From NCBI GenBank assembly GCA_965242575.1, contig OZ251461.1:2108001-2172000 (forward strand): a stretch of DNA of 64,000 bases. Direction: 5' to 3'. The notes under the pieces were generated by a model that worked only from the letters and a program-made list of their open reading frames with translations, made no database searches and was not told the origin of the DNA. The position numbers and the translations under genes are program-made. Below, one piece after another: positions 18,201 through 26,716 of this stretch. The first letter of the stretch is position 1. Each line of letters starts with the position of its first letter. The DNA is from JANQOH01 sp965242575 (GTDB lineage Bacteria; Pseudomonadota; Alphaproteobacteria; UBA7887).

Positions 18201-18556
18201 CGCGAACGCTTCGCGTCGGCGCGGGCGCGTTCGCGCCAGTCGCGCCGGAAGTGTTCGCATTCTCGGTCTCCGGCTTCAAGGTCGTCCGGTCATGGCTGGG
18301 TTACCGCATGAAGCGGGGGAAGGGGCGGAAGTCGTCGCCGCTGGACGACATCCGCCCGGAGCGCTGGACCTCCGCCTTCACGACGGAACTGCTGGAACTG
18401 CTTTGGGCGCTGGAGGCGACGGTCGCGCTCCAGCCCGAACAGGCGCGGCTGCTGGCGGCCGCGGCGGATGGCCCGTGTTTCGGCGTCGGCGACCTGCCGC
18501 CCGTCCCGGCGTGGGCGCGCGAGCCGCCGGCGCGCCGGGCGGCGGCGCTCCCGTAG
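15227..18556 (+). CDS. Type ISP/IIG-like restriction-modification enzyme, copy 1 (altered nuclease motif)
   Basis: 1109 residues. The N-terminal ~150 residues are a PD-(D/E)xK nuclease-like domain with GRPD (Asp70) and YVALKAPGKG. The residue that should be Glu (E-x-K) is Ala84, while the second copy keeps Glu, so DNA cleavage is probably lost. The N6-adenine methylase core follows: motif I DPAAGTGTYLLG near 366 and motif IV NPPYDRH near 490. The C-terminus is the type ISP specificity region ending in SPLDDIRPERWTSAFTTELL. No helicase domain lies between nuclease and methylase, unlike LlaGI/LlaBIII enzymes. Expected role: methylation of a specific DNA site. It is followed 18 bp later by a close paralogue. 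Confidence 0.85.
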   Translation: MTAGAAPVRRALRRFADAVAAKAAGVPAGAPEDRLRGPFAALTAEAASALGVEVVCGGEAPLPGRLGRPDFAVLRSGLLAGYVALKAPGKGADSQRFRGRDRAQFKRFSAVPNMLYGDGREWALYRGGARAGGVARFSGDPVSQGGAAVSAADAQAFADLLRDFLLWDPVLPLDGRGRMDLEAFAAVLAPLCRMLREDVVDALGAGAPAPVRLAAEWRQLPFPKATDAQFADSYAQTVAFALLLGRIEGADPLTLESAQDALAARHSLLSRALQVLTDRPARAELSASLDLLLRVVAATPPGALAGRRDPWLYFYEDFLAAYDPKLRKDAGVFYTPVEVVRAQVRLVDALLSGPLGRPMGFADPGVVTLDPAAGTGTYLLGVIEHALGRVEAEQGAGAVAGRAAELAQRLYGFEFLAGPYAAGELRVSRALADRGAARPAGGARMFLTDTLESPHAEPPQWPPRRQPAAERRARALEVKSAVPVLVCLGNPPYDRHAAAQASDGDRTGSWVRYGDGEGGDPILRDFLAPVLAAGKGRQAKNLYNLYVYFWRWALWKVFEHETARGPGVVSFITASSYLHGDAFLGMREHMRRVCDEVWILDLGGEGRGARGSENVFAIRTPVAIAVAMRTGARKDAPARVRYARIEGTREEKLRALDAIDGFDAVEWTECPEEWGAPFRPAGRGAYFAWPLLADLMPWRHSGVQFKRTWPIAPDEDTLRRRWRALMKSADRAQAFRETRDRTIRGRYGAGTTPIADLPRDAPMPKTRRYAYRSFDRQHIIADARAISRPRPALWAAHGDGQWTFPDTRLGDYLRPALWGAHGARQLYLTSLFGQPLGDGPAVTACACPPDMDHFFLGGAKDIAPLYRAADASEANLAPGLLDVLTGAYGRPVSPEDFAAYVYGALAHSGFTARFARELEARELRVPLTRDAGVFEEIREIGAQLLWLHTYGERFVPDGERPGRVPQGAARCVEAVPGDPDGYPESFSYGESSRTLRVGAGAFAPVAPEVFAFSVSGFKVVRSWLGYRMKRGKGRKSSPLDDIRPERWTSAFTTELLELLWALEATVALQPEQARLLAAAADGPCFGVGDLPPVPAWAREPPARRAAALP

Positions 18557-18574
18557 GCCGCGGAGCGCCCCGGC

Positions 18575-21500
18575 ATGTCCGTCCTGTCCGCCTTGCGGCG
18601 GTTCGCCGATGCGGTGGCGGCGAAGGCGGCGCTGCCCGCCTCCGGCGCGCCGGAGGACCGGTTGCGCGCGCCGTTCGAGGCGCTGATGGCGGAGGCGGGG
18701 GCGGCGCTGGGCCACGAGGTCGCCTGCGCCGGCGAGGCGCGGCTTCCCGACCGCTTGGGCCGCCCGGACTTCGCGATCCACCGCGACGGACTCCTCGCCG
18801 GCTACGCCGAGCTCAAGGCGCCGGGCAAGGGCGCGGATTCGCGGCGGTTCCGGGGCCGCGACCGGGCGCAGTTCAAGCGCTTCTCCGCGGTCCCGAACAT
18901 GCTCTACGGCGATGGGCGCGAATGGGCGCTCTACCGCGGCGGAGAACGCGTGGGCGCGCCGGCGCGGCTCTCCGGCGATGCGGTCACGGCGGCGGACGCG
19001 CGGGCGTTCGCCGACCTGCTGCGCGACTTCCTGCTTTGGGAGCCGGCCTTGCCGCTGGACCGCCGGGGGCGGCTGGATCTTCCGGCCTTCGCCGCGGTCC
19101 TGGCGCCGTTGTGCGGGATGCTGCGCGACGACGCGGCGGACGCGGTCGGCGACGAGTCCTCGGCGCTGGCGCTGCTGGCGCGCGACTGGCGGCAATTGCT
19201 GTTCCCCGAGGCGACCGACGAGCAGTTCGCCGATTCCTATGCGCAGACGGTGGCGTTCGCGCTGTTGCTCGGCCGCGGCGAGGGCGCGGACCCGCTGACG
19301 CTGGAAAGCGCGCAGGCCGCGCTGTCGGCGCGGCACGGCCTGCTGTCGCGCGCCCTCCAGGTCCTGACCGATTCGCGCGTGCGCGGCGAACTCGCGGCGC
19401 CGCTCGACCTGCTGTTGCGCACCATCGCCGCGGTTCCGCCGGCGGCGTTCACCGGGCGGCGCGACCCGTGGCTCTACTTCTACGAAGACTTCCTCGCCGC
19501 CTACGACCCCAAACTGCGCAAGGACGCCGGGGTCTATTACACGCCGGTAGAGGTGGTGCGCGCGCAGGTGCGGCTGGTGGACGCTTTGCTGTCGGGCCCG
19601 CTCGGCCGGCCGATGGGGTTCGCCGACTCCGGAGTCGTGACGCTGGACCCGGCGGCGGGGACGGGGACCTACCTCCTCGGCGTGATCGAACACGCGCTGG
19701 GGCGGGTGGAGGCGGAGCAGGGCGCGGGCGCCGTCGCGGGGCAGGCGACGGAACTGGCGCAGCGGCTTTACGGCTTCGAATTCCTGACCGGCCCTTACGC
19801 GGCGGGCGAGTTGCGGGTGAGCCGCGCGCTCGCCGACCGGGGAGCGTCCCTGCCCGCCGACGGGACGCGGGTTTATCTGACCGACACGCTGGAGAGCCCG
19901 CACGCCGAGCCGCCGCGGTTGCCGCTTTTCCTGCGCCCAATTTCCGATCAGCGGGCGCGGGCGCTGGAGGTCAAGAGCGCGGTTCCGGTTCTCGTCTGCC
20001 TCGGCAACCCGCCCTACGACCGCCACGAGGCGGCGCGGGCCGATAACGGCGACAGGACCGGATCGTGGGTGCGCTACGGCGACGGGAACGGAGAGGCGAT
20101 CCTTCGGGACTTCCTCGATCCCGTCCTTGCCGCTGACAAGGGGGACCAAGCGAAAAATCTCTACAACCTCTACGTCTATTTCTGGCGTTGGGCGTTGTGG
20201 AAGGTGTTCGAGCACGAGACGGCGGGCGGGCCGGGCGCGGTGAGTTTCATCACCGCGTCGAGCTACCTGGACGGCCCAGCGTTCCTGGGGATGCGCGAAC
20301 ACATGCGGCGCGTCTGCGACGAAGTCTGGATACTCGATCTCGGCGGCGAGGGGCGGGGCGCGCGGGGGAGCGACAACGTTTTCGCCATCCGCACTCCGGT
20401 GGCCATCGCCGTGGCGATGCGGACCGGGGCGCGGAGGGACGCGCCGGCGCGGGTGCGCTACGCGCGACTCGAAGGAACGCGGGAGGAGAAGCTGCGCGCG
20501 CTGGACGGCATCGACGGTTTCGACGCGGTGGAATGGACCGAGTGCCCCGAGGAGTGGGGCGCGCCGTTCCGCCCGGCGGGGCGCGGGGCGTATTTCGGGT
20601 GGCCCTTGCTCGCCGACCTCATGCCGTGGGGGCATTCCGGGGTGCAGTTCAAGCGGACGTGGCCGATAGCGCCGGACGAGGACACGCTCGAGCGGCGCTG
20701 GCGGGCGCTGCTGCGGAGCGCGGACCGCGCGCAAGCGTTCCGCGAAACGCGGGATCGCACGATCCGGGGCCGCTACGGCGCCGGGACGACACCGATAGCC
20801 GACCTGCCGCGCGACGCGCCGATGCCGAAAGCGCGACGCTACGCGTATCGCTCCTTCGACCGGCAGCACATCATCGCGGACGCGCGCGCGATATCCCGTC
20901 CGCGCCCGGCTTTGTGGGCCGCCCACGGAGATGGGCGGTGGATGTTCCCGGATACGCGGCTCGGCGATTACCTGCGTCCGGCGTTGTGGGGCGCCCATGG
21001 CGCCCGGCAGATCTACCTGACGAGTCTGTTCAGCCACCCGCTCGGATCCGGCCCGGCGTTGACCGCCTGCGCGCATGTTCCGGACCAGCATCATTTCTCC
21101 GGGCGGGGCGGGAGGGATACGATCCCCCTCTACCGGACCTCGGATGCGTCGGAGGCGAACATCGCGCCCGGCGTTCTCGAATTCCTGAGCGAGAAATACG
21201 GCCGCCCGGTTTCGCCGGAGGATTTCGCGGCCTACGTCTATGGCGCGCTGGCGCATCCGGGGTTCACCGCGCGGTTCGCCCGAGAGTTGGAGGCGCGCGA
21301 GTTGCGCATTCCGCTGACCCGGGACGAGGGACTGTTCGAGAACGTCCGCGAGATCGGCGTGCGGCTGCTGTGGCTCCACACCTATGGCGAGCGATTCGTT
21401 CCCGAAGGCGAACCTCCGGGCCACCTCCCGCAGGGCGCGGCGCGCTGCGTGGAGGCGGTTCCCGGCGATCCCGATGGCTACCCGGAGTCGTTCTCTTACG

Positions 21501-21865
21501 GCGAGTCGTCGCGCACGCTCCGCGTCGGCGCGGGCGCGTTCGCGCCGGTGGCGCCGGAAGTGTTCGAGTTTTCGGTTTCCGGCTTCAAGGTCGTCCGGTC
21601 GTGGCTGGGCTACCGCATGAAGCGGGGGAAGGGGCGGAAGTCGTCGCCGCTGGACGATATCCGCCCGGAGCGCTGGACCTCCGCCTTCACGACGGAGTTG
21701 CTGGAACTGCTCTGGGCGCTGGAGGCGACGGCGGCGCTCCAACCGGAGCAGGCGCGGCTGCTGGCGGCGGTCGCCGCCGGCCCGTGTTTCGGCGCCGGCG
21801 ACCTGCCGCCCGTCCCGGCGTGGGCGCGCGAGCCGCCGGCGCGCCGCGGCGATTCGCTGCTGTAA
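18575..21865 (+). CDS. Type ISP/IIG-like restriction-modification enzyme, copy 2 (intact motifs)
   Basis: 1096 residues, colinear with the gene before it. The nuclease motif is complete here: Asp65 in GRPD, Glu79 and Lys81 in YAELKAPGKG. Methylase motif I (DPAAGTGTYLLG, about 358) and motif IV (NPPYDRH, about 478) are intact, as is the C-terminal ISP-type region. It should both methylate adenine in its target and cut unmodified DNA. Differences from copy 1 cluster in two places, just before NPPY and in the segment around HHFSGRGGRDTIPLYR in the presumed specificity half; elsewhere long stretches are identical. As in copy 1 there is no helicase module. The pair arose by tandem duplication. Confidence 0.88.
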   Translation: MSVLSALRRFADAVAAKAALPASGAPEDRLRAPFEALMAEAGAALGHEVACAGEARLPDRLGRPDFAIHRDGLLAGYAELKAPGKGADSRRFRGRDRAQFKRFSAVPNMLYGDGREWALYRGGERVGAPARLSGDAVTAADARAFADLLRDFLLWEPALPLDRRGRLDLPAFAAVLAPLCGMLRDDAADAVGDESSALALLARDWRQLLFPEATDEQFADSYAQTVAFALLLGRGEGADPLTLESAQAALSARHGLLSRALQVLTDSRVRGELAAPLDLLLRTIAAVPPAAFTGRRDPWLYFYEDFLAAYDPKLRKDAGVYYTPVEVVRAQVRLVDALLSGPLGRPMGFADSGVVTLDPAAGTGTYLLGVIEHALGRVEAEQGAGAVAGQATELAQRLYGFEFLTGPYAAGELRVSRALADRGASLPADGTRVYLTDTLESPHAEPPRLPLFLRPISDQRARALEVKSAVPVLVCLGNPPYDRHEAARADNGDRTGSWVRYGDGNGEAILRDFLDPVLAADKGDQAKNLYNLYVYFWRWALWKVFEHETAGGPGAVSFITASSYLDGPAFLGMREHMRRVCDEVWILDLGGEGRGARGSDNVFAIRTPVAIAVAMRTGARRDAPARVRYARLEGTREEKLRALDGIDGFDAVEWTECPEEWGAPFRPAGRGAYFGWPLLADLMPWGHSGVQFKRTWPIAPDEDTLERRWRALLRSADRAQAFRETRDRTIRGRYGAGTTPIADLPRDAPMPKARRYAYRSFDRQHIIADARAISRPRPALWAAHGDGRWMFPDTRLGDYLRPALWGAHGARQIYLTSLFSHPLGSGPALTACAHVPDQHHFSGRGGRDTIPLYRTSDASEANIAPGVLEFLSEKYGRPVSPEDFAAYVYGALAHPGFTARFARELEARELRIPLTRDEGLFENVREIGVRLLWLHTYGERFVPEGEPPGHLPQGAARCVEAVPGDPDGYPESFSYGESSRTLRVGAGAFAPVAPEVFEFSVSGFKVVRSWLGYRMKRGKGRKSSPLDDIRPERWTSAFTTELLELLWALEATAALQPEQARLLAAVAAGPCFGAGDLPPVPAWAREPPARRGDSLL

Positions 21866-21878
21866 TCCCGCGCCGCCG

Positions 21879-22913
21879 TCAGAGCATTTCCCCGGCGATG
21901 ACCCGCAGCGCCTCGCGCGAGGCGCCGCGCAGCAACATGCTGTTCACCGCGCCGCGTTCGCCCGCCGCCTTCCACGCGCGCAGCTGTGCGACGATGTGCT
22001 CCGGCGGGCCCACCAGCGAGGTGGCGTCGACCAGCGCGTCGGGGACGGCCGCGGCGGCCTCGCCGCGGCGCCCGGCGAGGAAGAGCTCCTGGATCTCCGC
22101 CGCCGCCGACTCGAAGCCCATCCGCTTGGCGTAGTCGTTGTAGAAGTTCTTCCGGCGCGCGCCCATCCCGCCGATATAGAGCGCCATGTCGCGCTTGATG
22201 GGGGCGCGGCATTCGGCGATGTCCGCGCCCATGCCCACCCACACGAAGGGCGCGAGGTCGAAATCCGCCGCGCTCCGCCCGCCCGCCGCGAACCCGCGGT
22301 CGAGCGATTCCGAGACGATGCCGGTCCGATCCGGGTCGAGGAAGATGGGGAACACGCCGTCGGCCAGCTCGGCGGCGAGCCGCAGCCCCGCCGGGGTGAT
22401 CGCCGCGGTGTAGATCGGCATCGCCGGGTCGCCGTGGATCATGCTCTTCAGCGGTTTGCCGAGGCCGGTGGCGCCGGGGCCGTCATAGGGCAGGCGGTAA
22501 TAGTCGCCCGCGAACTCCACCGGCGCCTCGCGGGCGAGGATCAGGCGGACGATGGAGATGTACTCCCGCATCCGCGCCAGCGAATTGGCGTAGGGCATGC
22601 CGTGCCAGCCCTCCACCACCTGCGGCCCCGACGGCCCCAGGCCGAACAGGAACCGCCCGCCCGACAGTTTGTGCAGGGTCATGGCCGTCCCCGCCGCCGC
22701 CGCGGGGGTGCGCGCCGGCATCTGCATGATCGCCGTGCCGACGCGGATCTTCGACGTCCGCGCCAGGACCCAGGCGGCCGGACTCACCGCGTCGGAGCCG
22801 TAGGCTTCGCTGCTCCACACCGAATCGTAGCCGAGCGCCTCGGCCTCGAGGATCGCGTCGATGTCGATCCGGAAGTCCGTCGTCGCGAGTCCGAGCAGGA
22901 TTCCGAGTTTCAT
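21879..22913 (-). CDS. Luciferase-like monooxygenase (LLM class)
   Basis: 344 residues with the TIM-barrel layout of bacterial-luciferase-like, flavin- or F420-dependent oxidoreductases: MKLGILLGL at the start, AEALGYDSVWSSEAYGSDA on the second strand-helix, TAIMQMPARTPAAAAGTAMT and FLFGLGPSGPQVVEGWHG, which line the cofactor pocket. Substrates in the family range from alkanesulphonates to methylene-H4MPT; this one is unassigned. Its ATG overlaps the stop of the amidohydrolase gene by four bases, so the two proteins are made together and probably act in one degradative pathway, oxygenation paired with hydrolysis. Confidence 0.85.
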   Translation of the reverse strand: MKLGILLGLATTDFRIDIDAILEAEALGYDSVWSSEAYGSDAVSPAAWVLARTSKIRVGTAIMQMPARTPAAAAGTAMTLHKLSGGRFLFGLGPSGPQVVEGWHGMPYANSLARMREYISIVRLILAREAPVEFAGDYYRLPYDGPGATGLGKPLKSMIHGDPAMPIYTAAITPAGLRLAAELADGVFPIFLDPDRTGIVSESLDRGFAAGGRSAADFDLAPFVWVGMGADIAECRAPIKRDMALYIGGMGARRKNFYNDYAKRMGFESAAAEIQELFLAGRRGEAAAAVPDALVDATSLVGPPEHIVAQLRAWKAAGERGAVNSMLLRGASREALRVIAGEML

Positions 22914-24082
22914 GGCCGCCTCCCTGTCCGTCGGTCGTCGTCGATGGGAAAGCCGTAAAGCCGCGCGGCGTTCTCGCACACGACCTTGCGGCGCCGCGCC
23001 TCCGGCAGATGGCCGAGTTCGCGGGCGATGAATTCGCGGCTGTCGGGCCACACGCCGTCGGGGTGGGGGAAGTCCGACCCCCACATCACGTTGTCCTCGC
23101 CCAGGCGGTGGAGGAGTTCGATCCCCACCGGATCCGATTGGTAGGTCGCGCGGCATTGCCGGCGCCAATAGTCCGACGGCTTCATGGTCAGCGTCAGGTC
23201 CCGGAACTGGTCCTCCCATTCCAGGTCCATGTGTTCGAGGACGTAGGGGATCCAGCCGATTCCGCTCTCGCCGATCACCACGACGAGCGCGGGGTGGCGC
23301 TCCAGCACGCCGCCGAACACGACCTCCATCAGGAATCGCGCCATGCCCAGCTGGAAGCCGGTTATGAACACCGCCCAGGCTTGGCGCCGGCGCAGTTTCG
23401 GCAGGCCCTCCAGGTCCGGCGGCGCGCCGCCGATGGTGTGGAAGTGGACCGGCAGGCGCGCCTCCGCCGCCGCCGCCCATAGCGGCTCCCATTCCGGGTC
23501 GTAGAGCGGCGCCATGCCGCGGGTCAGCGGGACCTCGACTCCGCGCAGGACGCCCTCTGCGCCGACGCGCGCGATCTCGCGCGCCGCGATCTCGGCGTCG
23601 TGTCCGGGGATCGCCGCGATCCCCGCGTAGCGCTCCGGGTGCGCGGCGCAGAATTCCGCCAGCCAGCGGTTGTAGATCTCCATCATCGCCGCCGCGGCCG
23701 GCGGGTCGCCCAGGCGCTGCGCCGCGCCGAGAATGCCGTAGAGCACCTCGCCCTGGACTCCGTCGCGGTCCTGGTCCGCGAGCCGAAGGTCGGGGTCGGT
23801 GAGCCGGCGGATTCCCTTCCTGCCGTCTTCGTAAAGGCCGGTCTCGGCCATGCGGTCGGCGCGGCGGATCTCCCCCGGGACGTATGCGCGCCCCGCCGAG
23901 CCCATGCCGTTTTGCAGCCCGAAATACCCGCCGCCGCGGCTCACCCAGACCGGGCCCTTCTCGCCCTCCGCGACGTAGGGCATGCGGTCGCGGAGCGCGG
24001 CGGGCGCGTTGGCGGTGAACAGGTCCGGCGGCAGCCAGACCAGGTCGATGTGGCAGTCGGCCGATACGATCTCGTATTTCAT
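22910..24082 (-). CDS. Amidohydrolase 2 family metal-dependent hydrolase
   Basis: 390 residues. The metal-binding landmarks of the ACMSD/amidohydrolase-2 group are in order: SADCHIDL at the N-terminus, where most members have a D-x-H-x-H type motif; LPVHFHTIG with two His near residue 210; and WGSDFPHPDG near 350, whose Asp is the usual last metal ligand. Members hydrolyse or decarboxylate aromatic and cyclic acids. It is the first gene of a two-gene minus-strand operon with the luciferase-like monooxygenase, overlapping it by four bases. Confidence 0.85.
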   Translation of the reverse strand: MKYEIVSADCHIDLVWLPPDLFTANAPAALRDRMPYVAEGEKGPVWVSRGGGYFGLQNGMGSAGRAYVPGEIRRADRMAETGLYEDGRKGIRRLTDPDLRLADQDRDGVQGEVLYGILGAAQRLGDPPAAAAMMEIYNRWLAEFCAAHPERYAGIAAIPGHDAEIAAREIARVGAEGVLRGVEVPLTRGMAPLYDPEWEPLWAAAAEARLPVHFHTIGGAPPDLEGLPKLRRRQAWAVFITGFQLGMARFLMEVVFGGVLERHPALVVVIGESGIGWIPYVLEHMDLEWEDQFRDLTLTMKPSDYWRRQCRATYQSDPVGIELLHRLGEDNVMWGSDFPHPDGVWPDSREFIARELGHLPEARRRKVVCENAARLYGFPIDDDRRTGRRP

Positions 24083-24231
24083 GGCGCTCCCTTCCGGCGG
24101 CCGGCGGCCTTCTATGCCCCAGCGCGCGCCGCCGCGCCAGCGCCGCGCGAACGGTGTTGCGATCCGGCGCCCGCCGCGTTACGCTCCGGGCGACGGCGTT
24201 CCATCCGCGATGGATCGGCGAGGAGGAGCGG

Positions 24232-26061
24232 ATGAACGACGGAAGACGGGTAATCGCCGCGGCGGCGCTGGCCGCGGTCGCGGCGGCGCTGGCGGGTTGC
24301 GGCGGCGGCTCCGGCGGCGGGGCGGCGACGGCGATGCCGGACCCGGGCGCGGCGATGCCGCCGCCCGCGCCGGAGCCGGCGCCCGATCCGGGGGCCGCGC
24401 CGGTCGCGCCGGCCCCGCGCGGGGAGACCGTCGCGGAGGGGATAGAGAACATCCCGCTCGACGCGCGCCGTCTGACGAATGCGCGGGTCGCCGAACTCTA
24501 CGCCATCATGGAGTACCGGGCCTCCAACGACGGCGGCGACACGCCGGACGGCGGCACCGTCCACGGGCGCACCGTCCGCAATGCGGCATGCCGATCCTAT
24601 ATCGCCGGGTGCTCGGACCCCGACGGCGCGGAGAGCGCGCTCCCCTATTCGTTCTTCATCGCGGAGACCGACCCGGACGACGCGACGCGCCGGAACTCCC
24701 CGCTGCGGCAGACGCGCGAATTGCTGGACGCCGTTCCCGACACCACGCGGATCGTGTCCATATCGGTGCGTCCGCGCGGCGTCGGCCCCATCGAGCTGCA
24801 CGGGACGAGTTTGCCCTTCGCGGTGATCCAGGGCGCCGGCAACGACGGCCGGGCGTCGTTCTTCGATCCCGGGGTGGTGTTCGACGCCGCCGAGAACCGG
24901 TTCCGCCGCGTCCGGGAGGAAAACCGGCGCGACGACGGGAACGGCGGAGTCGACCCCGGCGCCGGCCCGGTGACGGAGGCGCAGAACGCGGCGTGGCTGA
25001 ACATTCTCGCCGCCATAAAGGCGGACAAGGTTCTTTACATCGCCGGCTACCGCCCGCCCGCCGGCGGCCTCTACACACGCGACAGCCGGTCGACGGGGTG
25101 CGCGGGCATCGACGACGGCTGCCTGTTCGCGCCGTTCACCATCGAGGGGGCCGCCGGCACGTCGGTGGGCACGCCGCACGTCGCCGCGGCGCTGGCCTCG
25201 GTGCTGTCGGTCTTCCCCGAGACGGAGGGGGAGGAGCTGGTCCGCCTGGCGAAGGCGTGCGCGGTCGCCGACCCGCGCCTGGGCGGCCTCGGCCGCGCCG
25301 ATTTCTCCTGCATGACGACGCTCGACGCGAACGGCGAGTGGCGCGTCGTCGCGTCGGGCGAGTTCGCGCGCCTGGTCGCCGCGCCCGCGGCGATGAACGC
25401 CATCGCGTTTCCGGGCGACGCGCGGGTGGCGGCGGCCTTCGCCGGGCCGAACGGCCGGCGGGTGACGCTGGCGACGCGCAGCCCCGGCCGGTTCCGCTTT
25501 TCGGCGGGGCCGCCGGCGAATCCGTTCGGCGCCGGCGGGGCGCCGGGCTTCTTCGCGATCCTCGTCGACGACGGGCGGACGACCGCTTTCGGCGGCGGGT
25601 GGCTTTCGCCGGAGGGCCTCTTCGCCGCCGCGTCCTGGGGCGGGCGCGACGGGTTCTTCGGCCTCGACGACCGGTTCGGTTACGACGGCGCGCGGTCGAC
25701 CGACGCGGCGGCGGGCCACCGCAACCTGTTCGCGCGCTTCTCGCGCCAGCATGGCCACGGACCGCTCGTCGGCTCCGCGCGCGGCGCCGCGCTGGGCTTC
25801 ACGGCCCGCACCGGGTTCGACCTGGCGCCCGGCGTCTCCGCGGAGGTTTCGGCTCACGCCGACAGGTTCCTCGGCGGGACCGCCCGCACCGCCTTCGGCC
25901 AGGTGACGATGGAGAAGGGCCCGTGGAGCCGCGAGGCGCGCGTTTCGGCGGCCTGGCGTCCGGCGCCCGCCGCGTCGCTGGCCGTCGAAGGCGCCCGGCA
26001 TTGGTCCCCCGGCGGCGAGGGGGGACTGGAGGGACGGATCCGCGCGCGCCTGCGGTTCTAA
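24232..26061 (+). CDS. Surface lipoprotein with degenerate subtilase (S8-like) fold
   Basis: 609 residues. The signal peptide ends in the lipobox LAGC, followed by a Gly-rich tether and a Pro/Ala-rich spacer (to about residue 70). The catalytic-Ser motif of subtilases is clear (GTSVGTPHVAAALASVL, near 310), and an oxyanion-Asn-like QGAGNDG comes before it. I cannot find a convincing catalytic Asp, and the His motif is at best the weak HGRTV, so activity is uncertain. The last ~250 residues are rich in short beta strands and end in Arg-Leu-Arg-Phe, as in outer-membrane barrels. AGGAGGAG lies just before the ATG at 24232. Confidence 0.75.
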   Translation: MNDGRRVIAAAALAAVAAALAGCGGGSGGGAATAMPDPGAAMPPPAPEPAPDPGAAPVAPAPRGETVAEGIENIPLDARRLTNARVAELYAIMEYRASNDGGDTPDGGTVHGRTVRNAACRSYIAGCSDPDGAESALPYSFFIAETDPDDATRRNSPLRQTRELLDAVPDTTRIVSISVRPRGVGPIELHGTSLPFAVIQGAGNDGRASFFDPGVVFDAAENRFRRVREENRRDDGNGGVDPGAGPVTEAQNAAWLNILAAIKADKVLYIAGYRPPAGGLYTRDSRSTGCAGIDDGCLFAPFTIEGAAGTSVGTPHVAAALASVLSVFPETEGEELVRLAKACAVADPRLGGLGRADFSCMTTLDANGEWRVVASGEFARLVAAPAAMNAIAFPGDARVAAAFAGPNGRRVTLATRSPGRFRFSAGPPANPFGAGGAPGFFAILVDDGRTTAFGGGWLSPEGLFAAASWGGRDGFFGLDDRFGYDGARSTDAAAGHRNLFARFSRQHGHGPLVGSARGAALGFTARTGFDLAPGVSAEVSAHADRFLGGTARTAFGQVTMEKGPWSREARVSAAWRPAPAASLAVEGARHWSPGGEGGLEGRIRARLRF

Positions 26062-26121
26062 GTAATCGAGGCGCGGACGGCCGGAGCAGCCTGCGCCGGC
26101 GCGCCCGAACCATGGGCGGTG

Positions 26122-26652
26122 TCAGCCGTCTGCGCCGGCCTCGGCTTCGGGCGCTTGCGCCAGGCGTTCGGGGAAGGGGCGGCCCAGCGCGCCGGCGACC
26201 GTCCCTTCGATTCGCGCGACGCGCTCGTTGGTGGTGGACAGGTCGCCGCGCACGGCGGCTTGCCCGGCCTCCAGCCCGTCCATGCGCCCGCGCAGTTCGT
26301 CCTGCCCGGCCTCGATCCGGGTCAGGCGTTCGCCGTGTTCCGCTTGCGTCGCCTCGATGCGGGCCAGCCGCTCGCCATGCTCGGTCTGCACCGCCTCGAT
26401 GCGGGCCAGCCGTTCGCCGTTGTCGGCCACTTCCTCGCGAAGGTCGGCGACTTCGGCGCGCACACCGCCGATTTCGGCGCGCACACTGCCCATTTCGGCG
26501 CGCACGCTGCCCATTTCGGTGCGCACACTGCCCATTTCGGCGCGCACATCGGCGATGTCGGCGCGGAGCAGCAGGAAAGCCGGAACGACGACGCCCACGA
26601 GCAGCGTGGCGATGGCGATGAAGAGGCCGACAAAGGGATTGATGTTCGGCAT
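26122..26652 (-). CDS. Membrane-anchored coiled-coil protein with internal repeats
   Basis: 176 residues: a membrane helix near the N-terminus (FVGLFIAIATLLVGVVVPAFLL), then five 7-residue repeats of the type VRAEMGS, then three 14-residue repeats with the pattern GERLARIEA, and an acidic tail. The repeats should form a long parallel coiled coil in the cytoplasm or periplasm. The start at 26652 has GGGAG upstream; an ATG at 26688 would place twelve non-family residues ahead of it. Function unknown. It belongs with the DUF1640-like and related proteins elsewhere in the window by layout and by promoter. Confidence 0.7.
   Translation of the reverse strand: MPNINPFVGLFIAIATLLVGVVVPAFLLLRADIADVRAEMGSVRTEMGSVRAEMGSVRAEIGGVRAEVADLREEVADNGERLARIEAVQTEHGERLARIEATQAEHGERLTRIEAGQDELRGRMDGLEAGQAAVRGDLSTTNERVARIEGTVAGALGRPFPERLAQAPEAEAGADG
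26301..26562 (-). repeat. In-frame tandem repeats in a coiled-coil gene (42-bp and 21-bp units)
   Basis: Two near-identical 42-bp units (26327-26368 and 26369-26410) with a partial third at 26301-26326, and about five 21-bp units at 26456-26562. Both unit lengths are multiples of 21, so copy-number change would lengthen or shorten the coiled coil without a frameshift. Confidence 0.75.
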
Positions 26653-26686
26653 GGCGTGTCTCCCGCCGGCGGCGCGCGGCGCGGCC

Positions 26687-26716
26687 ACGATACCGCCTTC
26701 CGTCCCGCTGCGTCCA
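26687..26716 (-). promoter_or_regulatory. Promoter of the coiled-coil gene at 26122-26652
   Basis: On the minus strand, TGGACG (26716-26711), an 18-bp spacer and TATCGT (26692-26687), about 35 bases before the ATG. Confidence 0.45.

Larger units (their letters stand above)
15227..21865 (+). repeat. Tandem duplication of a 3.3-kb methylase gene
   Basis: The two methylase genes are direct repeats of each other over almost their whole length (about 15250-18540 and 18588-21850), with long identical tracts around the methylase core (16180-16330 and 19470-19620) and the C-terminal part. A repeat this long and close is a ready substrate for recombination or gene conversion. Confidence 0.85.

Noticed and set aside
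26301..26562. CRISPR-like array
   Set aside because: The repeats are contiguous 21- and 42-bp coding units without spacers, inside a coiled-coil gene.
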